Numbered from the stretch's first letter, positions 25,836 to 36,558 are shown. The stretch is 64,000 bases of DNA from JAIOQJ01 sp963718635 (GCA_963718635.1 OY970367.1:3162001-3226000), one strand, 5' to 3'. The notes: generated from the sequence alone by a model not told the origin. Translations and numbers: made by a program.

Positions 25836-26867
25836 ATGAAACAAACCTTGATCGACTTACGCAGCGACACGGCAACCAAGCCGACGGCCGGCATGCGCGC
25901 GGCGATGGCGAATGCCGAAGTCGGAGATGATGTTTTCGGCGAAGACCCGACCATCAACAAGCTGCAAACCCGAGTTGCGGAGTATCTCGGCAAAGAGGCA
26001 GCGCCGTTCGTCCCTTCGGGCACGATGTCCAATCAAATCGGCATCAAGGCGCACACGCAACCCGGCGACGAGATGCTCTGCGAAACCACCTGTCACGTCT
26101 ACACGTGGGAAGCCGGCGGGCCTGCGGTTTTGAGCGGCGTCACCTGTCGCACGATCGAAGGCGATTATGGCGTACTTGATGTCGCTCAACTCGAAGATAA
26201 GATCAGGCCGGGCAACGATCACTACGTCCGCACCCGACTGGTGAGCTTGGAGAATACGCATAATCGTGGCGGCGGCCGTGTTTATCCCTTAGAGAAAATT
26301 CAGGCAATCAGCGCTTGGGCACGGGCGAACAGCTTGATGATGCATCTGGATGGCGCCCGGCTGTGGAATGCCGTCGTCGCTTCGGGCATCCCGGCCACGC
26401 GCTGGGCCGAGCCCTTCGATTCCGTCTCCGTCTGTTTCAGCAAGGGCTTGGGAGCGCCTGTCGGCTCCGCGCTGGCCGGCAGCGCGGAGTTCATTGCCAA
26501 AGCCCGGCGAATCCGCAAACTCTTTGGCGGCGGCACCCGGCAAGGCGGTGTGATCGCGGCCGCCGCGCTGTATGCAATGAATCATCACATCGATCGGTTG
26601 GCCGACGATCACGCCAACGCTCAGATTCTCGCTCGCGCGATCGCGGCTAAGAAGGGCTTACGGCTCGATCCCGGCTTTGTCGAAACGAATCTCGTCTGGT
26701 TTGAAGCCGATCGGCAATTGGGATCTGCCAAAGAAATTGCTGCGCGGTTAAAGGAAAAAGGAATTCTCGTTTCCGTGCTCGGCCCCCAAATGATGCGGGC
26801 GTGTACCCACCTCGATGTGTCCGAAGCCCAGTGTGTTCAAGCAGCGGAAGCCATTTCCAAGCTTTGA
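25836..26867 (+). CDS. ltaE: Low-specificity L-threonine aldolase
   Basis: PLP enzyme that cleaves L-threonine or allo-threonine to glycine and acetaldehyde. It begins LIDLRSDTATKPTAGMRAAM and has EVGDDVFGEDPTINKLQ, LVSLENTHNRGGGRVYPLE, MHLDGARLWNA and the PLP lysine region VSVCFSKGLGAPVGSALAG. A C-terminal domain ends VSEAQCVQAAEAISKL. Length 343, normal. It is intact and cytosolic. Confidence 0.93.
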   Translation: MKQTLIDLRSDTATKPTAGMRAAMANAEVGDDVFGEDPTINKLQTRVAEYLGKEAAPFVPSGTMSNQIGIKAHTQPGDEMLCETTCHVYTWEAGGPAVLSGVTCRTIEGDYGVLDVAQLEDKIRPGNDHYVRTRLVSLENTHNRGGGRVYPLEKIQAISAWARANSLMMHLDGARLWNAVVASGIPATRWAEPFDSVSVCFSKGLGAPVGSALAGSAEFIAKARRIRKLFGGGTRQGGVIAAAALYAMNHHIDRLADDHANAQILARAIAAKKGLRLDPGFVETNLVWFEADRQLGSAKEIAARLKEKGILVSVLGPQMMRACTHLDVSEAQCVQAAEAISKL

Positions 26868-26937
26868 TGAAAGAGCCGGGCACGCAGTAAGCATCGTTGA
26901 AGCGTTTACTGCGTACACGGCTACTAACCAGCGATTG

Positions 26938-27737
26938 CTACCGCTCGTTCTTGATCTGCCACATGACCGAACGCACCGCTTCGAGTTGGTCGCGGTCGTG
27001 CGCTTCGTAACGGCGGAAGTCGGCGCCATCGCTGACGGTGCAGAGGAAGCGCCATTCGCCGGTCGGTTGGGCTTCCATCACGAGTGATTTCGCGCCGCAC
27101 CCTTGTAGGATCGTTTGGGCTTCTTCGACGGAATTCACCGTGCGGGGATCCTTCATCGCGGCGCTGGCCGAAAGAGGCTTGCTCGTATAGGCGACCGGCT
27201 CAAGCGCGGAGCCGCTCGTTAAACTCGTATGGGAGTCGAGCGAACGAGGCGTCACGCTATTCGGCGAGGGGACTGAGCCGCTGACGAAGAGGCTGCGCGC
27301 TCCGGCACCGGTTGGGGTGTCGGCAGCATATGTGCGCCGATCGAACCCATCGGCAAAGGTTGTTGTTTCGGTGCGGGGGCGCTGGTGGCGCCGACTCGCT
27401 CGATGCCGTTGCTATTGCCGCCAAATACTTTGTTCAGGCCCATTGACCCATTGAAGGTCGGCATGATGAACATTTTTTCGAGAACGGGGCTCGCTTTGGC
27501 TGGGACGTCCGGCGAAGGGAGGCCCATGCGTGCGCCGCCGTCGTATGCAGGCGTCAGGCCGGGATCGCCGCCGGTGTAAATGGGCGGCGTGGCCGCGATC
27601 GGCCGATTGAAGCTGCCGAAGAGCGGATCGCTGCCGTAGCGCCCATGCGGGAAGCCACAGCCGACGCTCGTCAGCATGAGGGTCGAGAACGTCCAAAGGC
27701 CGATGCGGCGGCCGGCGGTCGAGTGTAGGTTCAGCAT
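26938..27737 (-). CDS. Probable lipoprotein of unknown function (likely frameshifted)
   Basis: ATG 27737 gives MLNLHSTAGRRIGLWTFSTL and a lipobox TSVGC, so the protein is probably lipid-anchored. The first frame is Pro/Gly/Ala-rich and stops at about 27252 (SPRRIA). A second frame continues with SGSVPSPNSVTPRSLDSHTS and a folded domain (EEAQTILQGCGAKSLVMEA, then GEWRFLCTVSD, RDQLEAVRSVMWQI) ending at 26938. I join them with a slip near 27260-27300. Alternatively they are two genes overlapping at GTGA. The second domain resembles a planctomycete domain that I cannot name. Confidence 0.5.
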
Positions 27738-27950
27738 CTTGACCCATCCTTCAAGTGGGCTAAAAAACAATCGTTCCTCGTCGCGTCGGCCCGCTCTATC
27801 CGCGAAACGTGCGATGAAGAACATTCGCTGCTAAACCCTCTATCGGCATTTCGGCATCCGGTTTTTGACGCCACTTGCCAAAATCCGCAAAACCGCCTTC
27901 GCTGGCATTGCCCGGAAATTTCCCCCTATCCTTCCGAAAGAACCTATTTC

Positions 27951-29007
27951 ATGGCCAAGCATCGAATCGCAGTCATCGCCGGCGACGGCATCGGCCCCGA
28001 AGTCATCGACCAAGCCATCCGAGTTGCCGAGCGCGCCATACGCGGCGGCTCAACGCTCGAATGGAACCGCCTTCCCTGGAGTTCCGCTTATTACAAGCAG
28101 CACGGCCAGATCATGCCGACTGACGGTTGGGAGATCCTCGCCAAGCACGACGCCATCCTCTTCGGAGCGATCGGCAGCCCCGACGTGCCGGACAAAGTGA
28201 CCGTCCACGAGCTACTACTGCCGATGCGGCGGAAGTTCGACGAGTACGTCAACCTTCGCCCCGCTTACCTGTTTCCCGGCGTCGAGGGCCCGCTGCGCGA
28301 CAAGGCGCCCGGGTCAATCGACATGCTCGTCTTTCGCGAAAACACCGAGGGCGAATATGCTCCCGTGGGCGGTCGCTTGTATGAAAACACCGCCGACGAA
28401 GTCGCGATTCAGGCAGCGACGTTTACGCGCAGAGGCTGCGAGCGAATCATTCGGGCAGCCTTCGAAGCAGCCCGCCGACGCCCGCGCAAAAAGCTCACTT
28501 CGATCACGAAATCGAACGCCCTCGTTTATGGCATGGTGCTATGGGACGAGGCCGCCAAGGCGGTGGCGAAAGACTTTCCCGATGTGCACTTCAACAGCTT
28601 GCTGGTTGATGCTGCGGCGATGGATTTCGTACGTAAGCCTGAAAGCTTCGATGTCATCGTCGCCAGCAATCTCTTCGGCGACATCCTGACCGACCTGAGT
28701 GCAGCGGTCACCGGCAGCATTGGCTTGGCCTCCAGTGCCAACATCAATCCGGAGCGGGTGCATCCAAGCATGTTCGAACCAGTGCATGGAAGCGCACCGG
28801 ACATTGCGGGCAAAGGAATCGCCAACCCACTGGCTGCAATACTTAGCGCTGCGTTGATGCTCGATCATTTGCAAGAGGGGAAAGCCGCCGACGCGATTCG
28901 CCGAGCGGTGGCAGCGCGTGCTGAAAGAAGGCAAAACCATGCCGCCCGACCTGGGTGGCAAGGCCAAGACGGTTGAGCTAGGCGACGCCGTACTGGCGGC
29001 AGTGTAA
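27951..29007 (+). CDS. Tartrate/isopropylmalate-type dehydrogenase (frameshifted at the 3' end)
   Basis: A beta-decarboxylating dehydrogenase, NAD- and Mn/Mg-dependent. It shows IAVIAGDGIGPEVIDQAI, YVNLRPAYLFPGVEGPL, VFRENTEGEYAPVGGRLYE, SITKSNALVYGMVLW, NLFGDILTDLSAAVTGSIGL and FEPVHGSAPDIAGKGIANP. The RENTEGEY form and NLRP motif fit the tartrate dehydrogenase/decarboxylase branch better than LeuB, but substrate assignment is uncertain. The last part (VLKEGKTMPPDLGGKAKTVE) is in another frame ending at TAA 29005-29007, so a slip lies near 28910. Corrected length is about 352. Confidence 0.85.
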
Positions 29008-29010
29008 CCA

Positions 29011-29092
29011 TGTAGGGAGGGTGAAGGCTTTGCGGAACCCACCCGAAAATGAAAGAGGTGGGTTTCGCAAAGCCTTCACCCACCCTACAAAA
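29011..29092. repeat. Inverted repeat with 33-bp arms (family D)
   Basis: The left arm (TGTAGGGAGGGTGAAGGCTT onward) and the right arm (ending AGCCTTCACCCACCCTACA) are complementary with two mismatches and enclose about 16 nt. A single arm is also at 17291-17324. It lies between the dehydrogenase and the DMT transporter genes. Confidence 0.9.
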
Positions 29093-29123
29093 CCACTGTG
29101 GCACACCTTGTATAGAGAACGGC

Positions 29124-30005
29124 ATGTTCCTCTGGTTCTGTGTTGCCGTGCGCATCGCCGCCAATCCATTTTCGAATGTGTTTCAGAAATGGTTGACGCA
29201 ACAGCAGGCCAGTCCGCTGTTTCTTATCTGCATGACGCATGGCCTGCTTTCCCTTGGTTGCATCCCGATTTTCTTGCTTGCATTACCGCATCTGCCGAAG
29301 GACTCTGGCGATCAATGGCGCCGGCGCCTTCTTCACGGTCGGCGGCAATGTATTGATTGTCGAGGCCCTCAAGTCGCTCTTGATCTTTCCCTGTTAGGGC
29401 CGATCAATTCGTACAAGGCGGTTGTCAGCCTGTTGCCCGGCATGCTACTTCTGGGTGAATGGCCCAGCGCTCTTGGAGCCGCCGGCATCGCTTTGATTCT
29501 GTTTGGCAGTTATTTTCTGGTCGGCCAATCGACAGCAAGTTCGCGCCGTTGGGCGTTCGCGAATTTTTACCGGGAACGCGGGGTGCAGCTTCGGTTAGCG
29601 GCCCTCGTTTTGTCGGCGATTGAAGCCGTCGTTCTCAAGAAAGCGCTGCTCCTGGGCACGCCGCTCGCTTCCTTTGCCGTTTGGTCGTTATTCGGCTTCG
29701 TCGCTTCTCTGATTCTTGTGGCTGCGTTTCTATCCCGTAACGAGCTAGGTCGGCAATTGGCAATCGTGCGATCCAACGTTCGCAACTACTTACTGTTGGC
29801 CTTGTCAACGGGGCTCATGCAACTAAGCACGATCGTCGTACTGGAAAATTTGCAAGTTTCGTATGCCTTGGCTCTTTTCCAGGTATCAACGTTGTTGAGC
29901 GTCTTGCTCGGCTGGAGGTTTTTCAGCGAAGGACATATTGTGCAACGTTCGATCGGTGCGCTGGTGATGGCGGCGGGGGCCGTCTTGATTATCAGCGGTA
30001 GCTAA
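29124..30005 (+). CDS. DMT superfamily (EamA-type) transporter, two internal slips
   Basis: A multi-helix inner-membrane protein of the drug/metabolite transporter group. Helices include MFLWFCVAVRIAANPF, PLFLICMTHGLLSLGCIPIF, AVVSLLPGMLLLGEWPSALG and a C-terminal EamA end (YALALFQVSTLLSVLLGW, GALVMAAGAVLIISG). ATG 29124 is chosen because the helix starts there. Between about 29305 and 29380 the frame reads an unlikely Arg/Cys-rich stretch, while another frame reads LAINGAGAFFTVGGNVLIVE, a good helix. Two compensating slips are therefore likely. The substrate is unknown. Confidence 0.75.
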   Translation: MFLWFCVAVRIAANPFSNVFQKWLTQQQASPLFLICMTHGLLSLGCIPIFLLALPHLPKDSGDQWRRRLLHGRRQCIDCRGPQVALDLSLLGPINSYKAVVSLLPGMLLLGEWPSALGAAGIALILFGSYFLVGQSTASSRRWAFANFYRERGVQLRLAALVLSAIEAVVLKKALLLGTPLASFAVWSLFGFVASLILVAAFLSRNELGRQLAIVRSNVRNYLLLALSTGLMQLSTIVVLENLQVSYALALFQVSTLLSVLLGWRFFSEGHIVQRSIGALVMAAGAVLIISGS

Positions 30006-30051
30006 CGATCCACCCTTTGCGGACCGGTCTCGCTCGCCGTAAACTAAAGAC

Positions 30052-30930
30052 ATGTCCCTAATCGACACCGATACGCTTGCTCGCATCAATGCGCTGGAGC
30101 TCAATGCGCGGCGCATTGTCGATGGCTATCTTTCCGGCATGCATCGGAGCCCGCAACATGGTTTTTCCGTCGAATTTGCCCAACATCGGGATTACGTGCC
30201 GGGCGATGACATCCGCCACGTCGATTGGAAAGTCTACGGGCGCACCGAACGCTTTTTCTTGAAACAATACGAGCTGGAAACGAACCTGGTGCTCTGGCTG
30301 CTCGTCGATGCCAGCGAATCGATGCGCTATGCTTCGAGAGACCAATCGAAATACGATTTCGCGTCTTTAACGGCGGCGGCGTTGGCTTATCTTGTTAGTC
30401 GGCAGTCCGACAGCATCGGCCTGGCCACCTTCGATCAGAAAATTCGAAGCTGCTTGCGACCTTCAAGCCAGCCGATGCACCTGAAAGAAGTGCTACGGCA
30501 ACTGGCCGAGGGGCCAACCCAAAGTCCATCGAACATCGGCGTCGTGCTCCATGAGGCAGCGGAGCGTTTCTCCCGGCGCGGCATTGTCGTAGTCCTGAGC
30601 GATCTTTTCGACGAAACGGGCGAAGTGTTAGCAGGCCTGCGCCTCTTGCGTTATCTACGCCATGAAGTGATCGTCTTTCACGTGCTCGATCCTGCGGAGA
30701 TCGATTTCCCTTTTCGTCACGCCACGCTCTTCAACGGTCTGGAACAACTTCCGAGTTTGTTGACTGATCCCATCGGTGTACGCGAAGGTTATCTGCATGA
30801 GTTTAATCGCTTTCTGGCCGAAATGGAAACCGGCTGTCGCTCACATCAGATTGATTACGTACGCCTATCAACTGCCGATGACGTGGGGACGGCTCTGGCA
30901 GCGTATTTAGCAAGCCGACAACCGGGATGA
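30052..30930 (+). CDS. DUF58 family protein
   Basis: Encodes 292 residues. The DUF58 signature HRDYVPGDDIRHVDWKVYGR is followed by a VWA-like domain (LVLWLLVDASESMRYAS, a MIDAS-type D-x-S-x-S) and VVVLSDLFDETGE. No membrane segment is present. DUF58 proteins are encoded with MoxR ATPases and BatA/BatB-type VWA proteins and are thought to help assemble or activate metal-binding envelope proteins. Two large VWA proteins follow here on the same strand. A moxR gene is not in the window next to it. Confidence 0.88.
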   Translation: MSLIDTDTLARINALELNARRIVDGYLSGMHRSPQHGFSVEFAQHRDYVPGDDIRHVDWKVYGRTERFFLKQYELETNLVLWLLVDASESMRYASRDQSKYDFASLTAAALAYLVSRQSDSIGLATFDQKIRSCLRPSSQPMHLKEVLRQLAEGPTQSPSNIGVVLHEAAERFSRRGIVVVLSDLFDETGEVLAGLRLLRYLRHEVIVFHVLDPAEIDFPFRHATLFNGLEQLPSLLTDPIGVREGYLHEFNRFLAEMETGCRSHQIDYVRLSTADDVGTALAAYLASRQPG

Positions 30931-30956
30931 AGGAAATCCTATAAAAGCCCTCTCCT

Positions 30957-33524
30957 ATGCTGAACGTCATTTCCTTTTCCGTCTTCGGCGCAATGCTGCC
31001 GCCGATGCTCTCGGCTGCGGCCGTCGTTAGCGCTGCCGCTGCCGTGCCCATCCTTATCCATCTGCTCAATCGACGCCGGTATGTAGTGGTTCAGTGGGCC
31101 GCCATGCGCTTCCTACTGGCCGCCCACCGTAAAAACGTTCGGCGTATGCAGCTCGAACAGTGGCTATTGTTGGTAGTGCGCACCGCGATCGTCGCATTGC
31201 TTGCGGCCATCACACCTTGGGGGGAGCCGCTTTGGCGCTGGACGACAGCCAACGGCACGCAGTCAAATCAATCGCCAAGCCGAACGCATCATCTCATCGT
31301 TATCGATGGCTCCTTCAGCATGGCGACCCGCGTTGAAGGCAGAGGCGAACGCTTTGCGCTCGCCAAAGAACAGGCTCGGCGTTTGGTGCGACAGTCGCCC
31401 CCAGGCGATGGCTTTAGTCTGATATTCCTGGCAGCAGCAGCTCAGTCGATCATCACCGGTCCGGCAGAGGACCGGCAGAAAATCATTGAAGAAATCGACG
31501 AACTCGCATTACCGCAGGGGAGTGCCGATATAGCCGGCGGGTTGAGGATGGCGACGGATATCGCAATGCGGCCGCTCGGTAAATTCGGCCGCCGGGAAGT
31601 TGTCTTCATCACCGACCTGAAGCGATCCAGTTGGCAATTATCTCCGCTATTAACGACCGGCGATGCCTTATCGGGCACGGGCGCCACGATTGCCGACCTT
31701 GGCAAAGCGGCCAGTCTCGTGTTCGTTGATGTTGCGCGGGAAGACGTCGATAATCGTTGCATTTCCAGCTTGACGTTGGCCGACCCCTTGCCGCTGACGG
31801 GGGCGGATGCCAGCGCCCGAGCGATCATCCAGAACTTCAGCCCGCGCCCAGTGCAGGGGCTCGCCGTATCATTGAGTGTCGGAGTCGCTCCGAAGGCGGG
31901 CGAAAAATTAGTGCTGCACGAGGTCGGACAACAGCTCGTGAATATCGATCCGAACAGTTCGCTGACCGTTACATTTCCGCTTCAAAATCAAAATCGGTTT
32001 CGTGATGCCGGAGATCATATTCTGCAGGCGCAAATCGCTGAAGATGACCTGCGCCTTGATGATTGGCGATCGCTTTCGGTTACCGTACGCGACTCGTTTT
32101 CGATCTTGATCGTCGATGACAAGAAATCGGTCGAGCCGCTCGATCGGCCCGGAGAATGGGTCCGCCGAGCGCTCAGGCCGGATCTGGCCGGCAAAAGCAC
32201 AACTCATTCGATGATGGCGCCGACCGTGGTGGGCCTCGACGAATTCCAAGATCGCTTTCGGGTCGATCTCAACAAGTACGACGCCGTTTTTCTCTGCGAT
32301 CTACCGAAGATAACCCCTGCTGACGCCGAACGGCTCGACTCGTTATTGCAACGGGGCGGCAGCGTGGTGATTGGTCTGGGACCCAATGCGGTAGAGAATC
32401 GCGATGCGTACAACCGCGTGCTTTACGCCGAGGGCAAAGGCATTCTGCCTGGCAAGCTTCTAGGAGTCAAACAAGCAAAAGGCGACGGCTATTTCTCATT
32501 GGTAGCTGACCATGACGCTTACAAGTCACCCCCATTGAACGCTTACCGCGATGACCGTGAACGTGCTTCCTTGACTCAACCGATTTTTCAACAATATGTG
32601 AGGTTGAGCAAAACAAATAATAATCATGCCCGGCGCATCTTTTCATTCTCCGCCGGGTCAAAATCCGATGAGCCAAAGCCCTCGGAACCCGATGCCGCCG
32701 TTGTTGATTGCCCCCGACTTCGCGGTCATGTGATCGTTTACACCAGCACTTTCAATCCCGAGCTGATCGAGGGGGAACGAGTCTGGTCGAACTGGCCGCG
32801 GCACCCCACTTTCCTGCCGTTCTTACATGAAACGTTGCGGTATGTCCTCGCGAGCGCTAGCCGGCGCAATCTTCAAGTTGGCGAGACCATCGAAGAATTT
32901 CTGCCATTAGCGACTGTCGGCTTGAAGGCCCACCTGACACGAGGAGCGGAAATTCTCGTTGAGACATCCGAAATCGTGGTGCGCGGTCAAGCGGGCTTGG
33001 CGAGTTTCACCAACTCCGATCGTGCGGGCATCTATCGCATTTCAACCCGGTCTCAGCCAAGTTCCCTTGTCGCGATCAATCTTCCGGTCAGCGCTCCAAG
33101 CGGCGGCGCCGAAAGCAACCTACGCCGTTTGACTCAGGATGACTTGGAGGCTGCGCTAGGCAAGGGCGCGGTGCAATTAATTGACGATGTTAGTCAGATA
33201 CCAGGTCAAGCCCGCCCTTCGAGCGAACAATTCGTGCTCCCATTGCCGGAAGATTGGGAGGCATGGCGATCTAATATTGCAAGTTTACTACTCGCGATGG
33301 CGCTGCTGCTGATGCTATTGGAAGTCTTCTTAGCCTGGCATCGCGGTTCGGCCCGGGCGTCCCCCGTTGATGTCGGGCGCTCTTCCCTCCCGCGCTGGAG
33401 ACTGCTGCCCACGCTCGGCTGGCTGATCCCGATGTTCGCCGGAACTGTGCTGCTGGGGACCTGGGCGCACGCCATGGCAACAGACGATTTTCTCGGCTAT
33501 TTCCCAACCAGTTGCGCCAGATGA
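30957..33524 (+). CDS. BatA-type membrane VWA protein
   Basis: Encodes 855 residues. The N-terminal BatA domain has two helices with AAVPILIHLLNRRRYVVVQW between them and EQWLLLVVRTAIVALLAAIT after. A VWA domain (HHLIVIDGSFSMATR, MIDAS D-x-S-x-S) extends to about residue 230 (EVVFITDLKRSSW). A long extracytoplasmic beta-rich region has a GATase-like segment (DAVFLCDLPKITPADAERL, VVIGLGPNAVENRDAYNRVL). Two membrane helices close it, near residues 768-786 and 822-840. It overlaps the next gene by 4 nt, so it is coupled. The function is inferred to be an envelope complex with the DUF58 and downstream VWA proteins. Confidence 0.85.
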   Translation: MLNVISFSVFGAMLPPMLSAAAVVSAAAAVPILIHLLNRRRYVVVQWAAMRFLLAAHRKNVRRMQLEQWLLLVVRTAIVALLAAITPWGEPLWRWTTANGTQSNQSPSRTHHLIVIDGSFSMATRVEGRGERFALAKEQARRLVRQSPPGDGFSLIFLAAAAQSIITGPAEDRQKIIEEIDELALPQGSADIAGGLRMATDIAMRPLGKFGRREVVFITDLKRSSWQLSPLLTTGDALSGTGATIADLGKAASLVFVDVAREDVDNRCISSLTLADPLPLTGADASARAIIQNFSPRPVQGLAVSLSVGVAPKAGEKLVLHEVGQQLVNIDPNSSLTVTFPLQNQNRFRDAGDHILQAQIAEDDLRLDDWRSLSVTVRDSFSILIVDDKKSVEPLDRPGEWVRRALRPDLAGKSTTHSMMAPTVVGLDEFQDRFRVDLNKYDAVFLCDLPKITPADAERLDSLLQRGGSVVIGLGPNAVENRDAYNRVLYAEGKGILPGKLLGVKQAKGDGYFSLVADHDAYKSPPLNAYRDDRERASLTQPIFQQYVRLSKTNNNHARRIFSFSAGSKSDEPKPSEPDAAVVDCPRLRGHVIVYTSTFNPELIEGERVWSNWPRHPTFLPFLHETLRYVLASASRRNLQVGETIEEFLPLATVGLKAHLTRGAEILVETSEIVVRGQAGLASFTNSDRAGIYRISTRSQPSSLVAINLPVSAPSGGAESNLRRLTQDDLEAALGKGAVQLIDDVSQIPGQARPSSEQFVLPLPEDWEAWRSNIASLLLAMALLLMLLEVFLAWHRGSARASPVDVGRSSLPRWRLLPTLGWLIPMFAGTVLLGTWAHAMATDDFLGYFPTSCAR

Positions 33525-36149
33525 TCGAAAATTCTCTGGAGCTGCCGTTGGCGGCGCCGGGCGAGGGAACGCGCTGGCGGCTCGAAGCAATGCCCTACAT
33601 TACCCACTCATGGAAAGTAGACCGCTGGATTGTTGGCCTTCTTGTCCTGCTTTCCGTTGCCTATGTCGCTGCCATTTATACTCGGGAGCGGGTCGGCCAG
33701 TCGCACTCTCCACATGCCGCCCGGTTTGACCGGCGCATTGCCCCGGCGATGCTGCGTAGCCAATTGCTGTTGATCATGTTGCTGATTGTTTTGCCGCAGA
33801 CTCAGCTTGTTGTCGAACGCGAAGCTTGGCCTGATGTCGTCATCATCTTGGACGACTCGAAGAGCATGTCGAGCCTTGAAACGTTTACCGATCCGCTTTT
33901 ACGAGATAAGAGCGAAGAACTGAAAGCCACTTGGGAAAAGCTGGCGCAGCCCCGTATCGTCGCGGCCAACAAGCGGATATTCGAGCTCCGCCGGAAACTG
34001 AGTGGCGCGCCGACGGCGGCAGGCGCGGCAAGGTGGCGGGATGAGATTCTGTCGCTCGAAAAACATGTCAACGACTGGCGGATTCCGCACCGGCTGAATC
34101 TCATTAAGGCGCTTTTGGCATCGAGTTCGCGCGACTGGCTGCAGGCGCTTTTGAATGAACGCAAGTTGCACGTTCACCTCTATCGGGCGGCGAACGAAGC
34201 CACGCCGATCGCCGACCTGAGCGATCCGGAGCAAACTTCCCAGTTTCTTGACGCCATCTTCGATATCGTCCCGGAAGGAGAAGGCAGCCGTCTCGGGGAA
34301 GCGCTGGCTTCGGTATTAAAAAGCTTCCGCGGCCGTTCGCTCAACGCCATTGTGATGTTCACCGATGGGCAAAATACAAGCGGGGACGAACCCTCGCAAG
34401 TTGCGGCCTTTGCGCGCCGCAAAAGCGTACCCCTGTTTCTAGTGGGTGTCGGCGACGCGACACCGCGACCGGACATCGCTCTGAGCGATCTGCGCGCGGA
34501 GCATGAAGTCAACGTCAGGGATCGACTGATCTTCGACGTGCGAATCTCATCGCAAGGCGCCGGAATGCCCGATGCCGTCCCGGTCAATCTTTATGAGATG
34601 ATCGACGGCAAACCGATCCGGCGCGATAGCCGGCTGGCGCCGATCTCAGACAAGCCAGTGCGCTTGAGTTACGTGGCGGATACTCCCGGCGACAAGCTTT
34701 TTGTGGTTGAAGTTCCCCTTCAAGAAGGCGAGACCGACCGAAGCAATAACCGGATTGAACATGAAGTTCACGTCTCGGAGGCCAAGAGGATCCGTTTGTT
34801 GTTGATTGAAGACGTGCCGCGCTACGACTTTCGTTTTGTGAAGAGCCTGTTCGAGCGCGAGTCAGAACAAATTGGCGGCATCAAAACAGTTGACCTCAAC
34901 GTCTTGCTGTTGGGGGCGAGTAAGGAGTATTACAAGGAAGACAAAAACGTCCTTGCTCAGTTTCCTGGATGGGAAGAACTCAAGTCCTACGACGCGATTG
35001 TGCTTGGCGATGTGAGCCCTAAACAGTTGGCGCCAGGCCTCGCCCCTCTCAAGCTATTGAGGGATTTCGTACGAGAACGCGGGGGCGGCTTGTTGTTTAT
35101 GGCTGGCGAGCATTTTTCACCTTCTGCCTATGCCGACAGCGAACTGGCCGACATCCTGCCGGTGCTGTTGGATAAACAACCTCTTGCAACTGAGGGGCGC
35201 TTGAGCGATCGATCGCTCACGGCGACCTATCAACCGCAGTTGACGGCAATGGGAGTCAACCATCCCATCTTTCGTTTCACGGCCGAGGATGCCGAGAACG
35301 CGGCGCTCTGGAGCCGTCTGCAGGGAATGCGCTGGTTTGCCACTGGGTACCGGCGTAAGCCCGCAGCGGAAGTATTGGCCGTGCATCCTGAATTTAGGTC
35401 AAGTGGCTTGGGTAACGAGCTGCATCCGCTGATCTTGCAGCAGTTCGTCGGCGCTGGCCGCGTGCTTTTCTTTGGCTTCGATGAAACGTGGCGTTGGCGC
35501 TTTCGCCGCGACGAACAACGCTTCAACCAATTCTGGATGCAAACAATTCGCTGGCTGGCCCGCAATCGGCTGGGGCGGATAGAGGTAAGCGTCCCCGCGA
35601 ATACGTTCCGGCGGGATGATTCCATTCGGGTAACTGTGCAGTTTCCCGATGATGCGCCACCCCCATCTTCGGAGGAACGAATCGAAATCAACGTTGAACG
35701 CCGGCCGCTACGCCGTCCGGGGCAAAACTCTGTGCCAGACACGGTTGAAACAGAAAAGGTTCAGTTGACGCTGAAAGAGAAAACAAGGGCCGTTTATGAG
35801 ACGTTGTTGCCGCGGGTCGGCGAGGGGGCCTATCGTTTTGTGCTGGCAAACCCAGCCGTCAGCGGACGCGCCAAAGGCGGAGGCGACGGTGCTCCCTCCG
35901 AAGGGCGAAATGGAAGATATCCGGTTGAAAGATGCGGATTTGCGGAAGGCGGCGACTGAATCGGGCGGCGAATATTTCACGATCGATCGGGCCAACGAAC
36001 TGCTCGATCTTCTCCCCGACTCCCCGAGACAACCGCTCGATCAACCTTGTCCACCGCTCGCCTTATGGAATCATCCCTTGTTATTTGCCCTCACATTGAT
36101 GACGCTGATTGCCGAATGGCTGTTGCGTAAACGAGCCGGGTTGTTATAA
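33521..36149 (+). CDS. Large membrane VWA/GATase-like protein (frameshifted near the 3' end)
   Basis: ATG 33521 overlaps the previous stop (ATGA). Membrane helices lie near residues 38-54 (IVGLLVLLSVAYVAAIY) and 80-96. A VWA domain follows (VVIILDDSKSMSSLE, NAIVMFTDGQNTSGDE), then an extracytoplasmic region with a glutamine-amidotransferase-like segment (YDAIVLGDVSPKQL, GGLLFMAGEHFSP). The last part (EDIRLKDADLRKAATESGGE, then a final helix LLFALTLMTLIAEWLL and RKRAG) is in another frame ending at 36149, so a slip lies near 35865. Corrected length is about 876. The paired architecture with the preceding protein suggests a heteromeric envelope complex. Confidence 0.83.
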
Positions 36150-36232
36150 GGCGATTCGCTTGACTAGGAAGTTGACTAAGAATTTCATAACATGATCTTA
36201 TGCCCTCATCAACACAAACCGGAGAATTGACC

Positions 36233-36558
36233 GTGGCAAAGCAAACCAATGGCGAAGTGAACAAGTCAGCGGCCATTCGCGACATGTATAAATCAAAGCC
36301 TGAGATCAAAGTCAAAGAGCTTATTTCTCTTTTGCGCAGAAGGGGATCGAGGTCGCTCCGAATCTGGTCTACATGGTCAAAGGCCAGTTGAGGGGCGAGA
36401 CCACCCATCGACGCACGGTCAACCGCAATGCCGCCAAAGTCGCTTCCGCCTCCGGCAGCACCAATGCCGTCGCCACGATCATCAAAGTAAAGACGCTGGC
36501 CTCCGAAGTCGGCGGGTTGAGCATCTTGAAGGACCTAGTTGATGCGCTGAGCGCTTAA
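36233..36558 (+). CDS. Small planctomycete protein, helix-turn-helix-like (frameshifted)
   Basis: GTG 36233 is preceded by GGAG. It starts VAKQTNGEVNKSAAIRDMYK, then KPEIKVKELISLL. The expected continuation (AQKGIEVAPNLVYMVKG) is in a second frame that ends at 36558. The slip is at the TTTT run near 36332-36335. The corrected protein is about 108 residues. Its first 60 residues follow the pattern K-S-x-A-I-R-D...VKELI...KGI.V.P.LVY, familiar from short planctomycete proteins and probably a small helical DNA- or protein-binding domain. The rest is Ala/Ser-rich helix. Confidence 0.6.
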
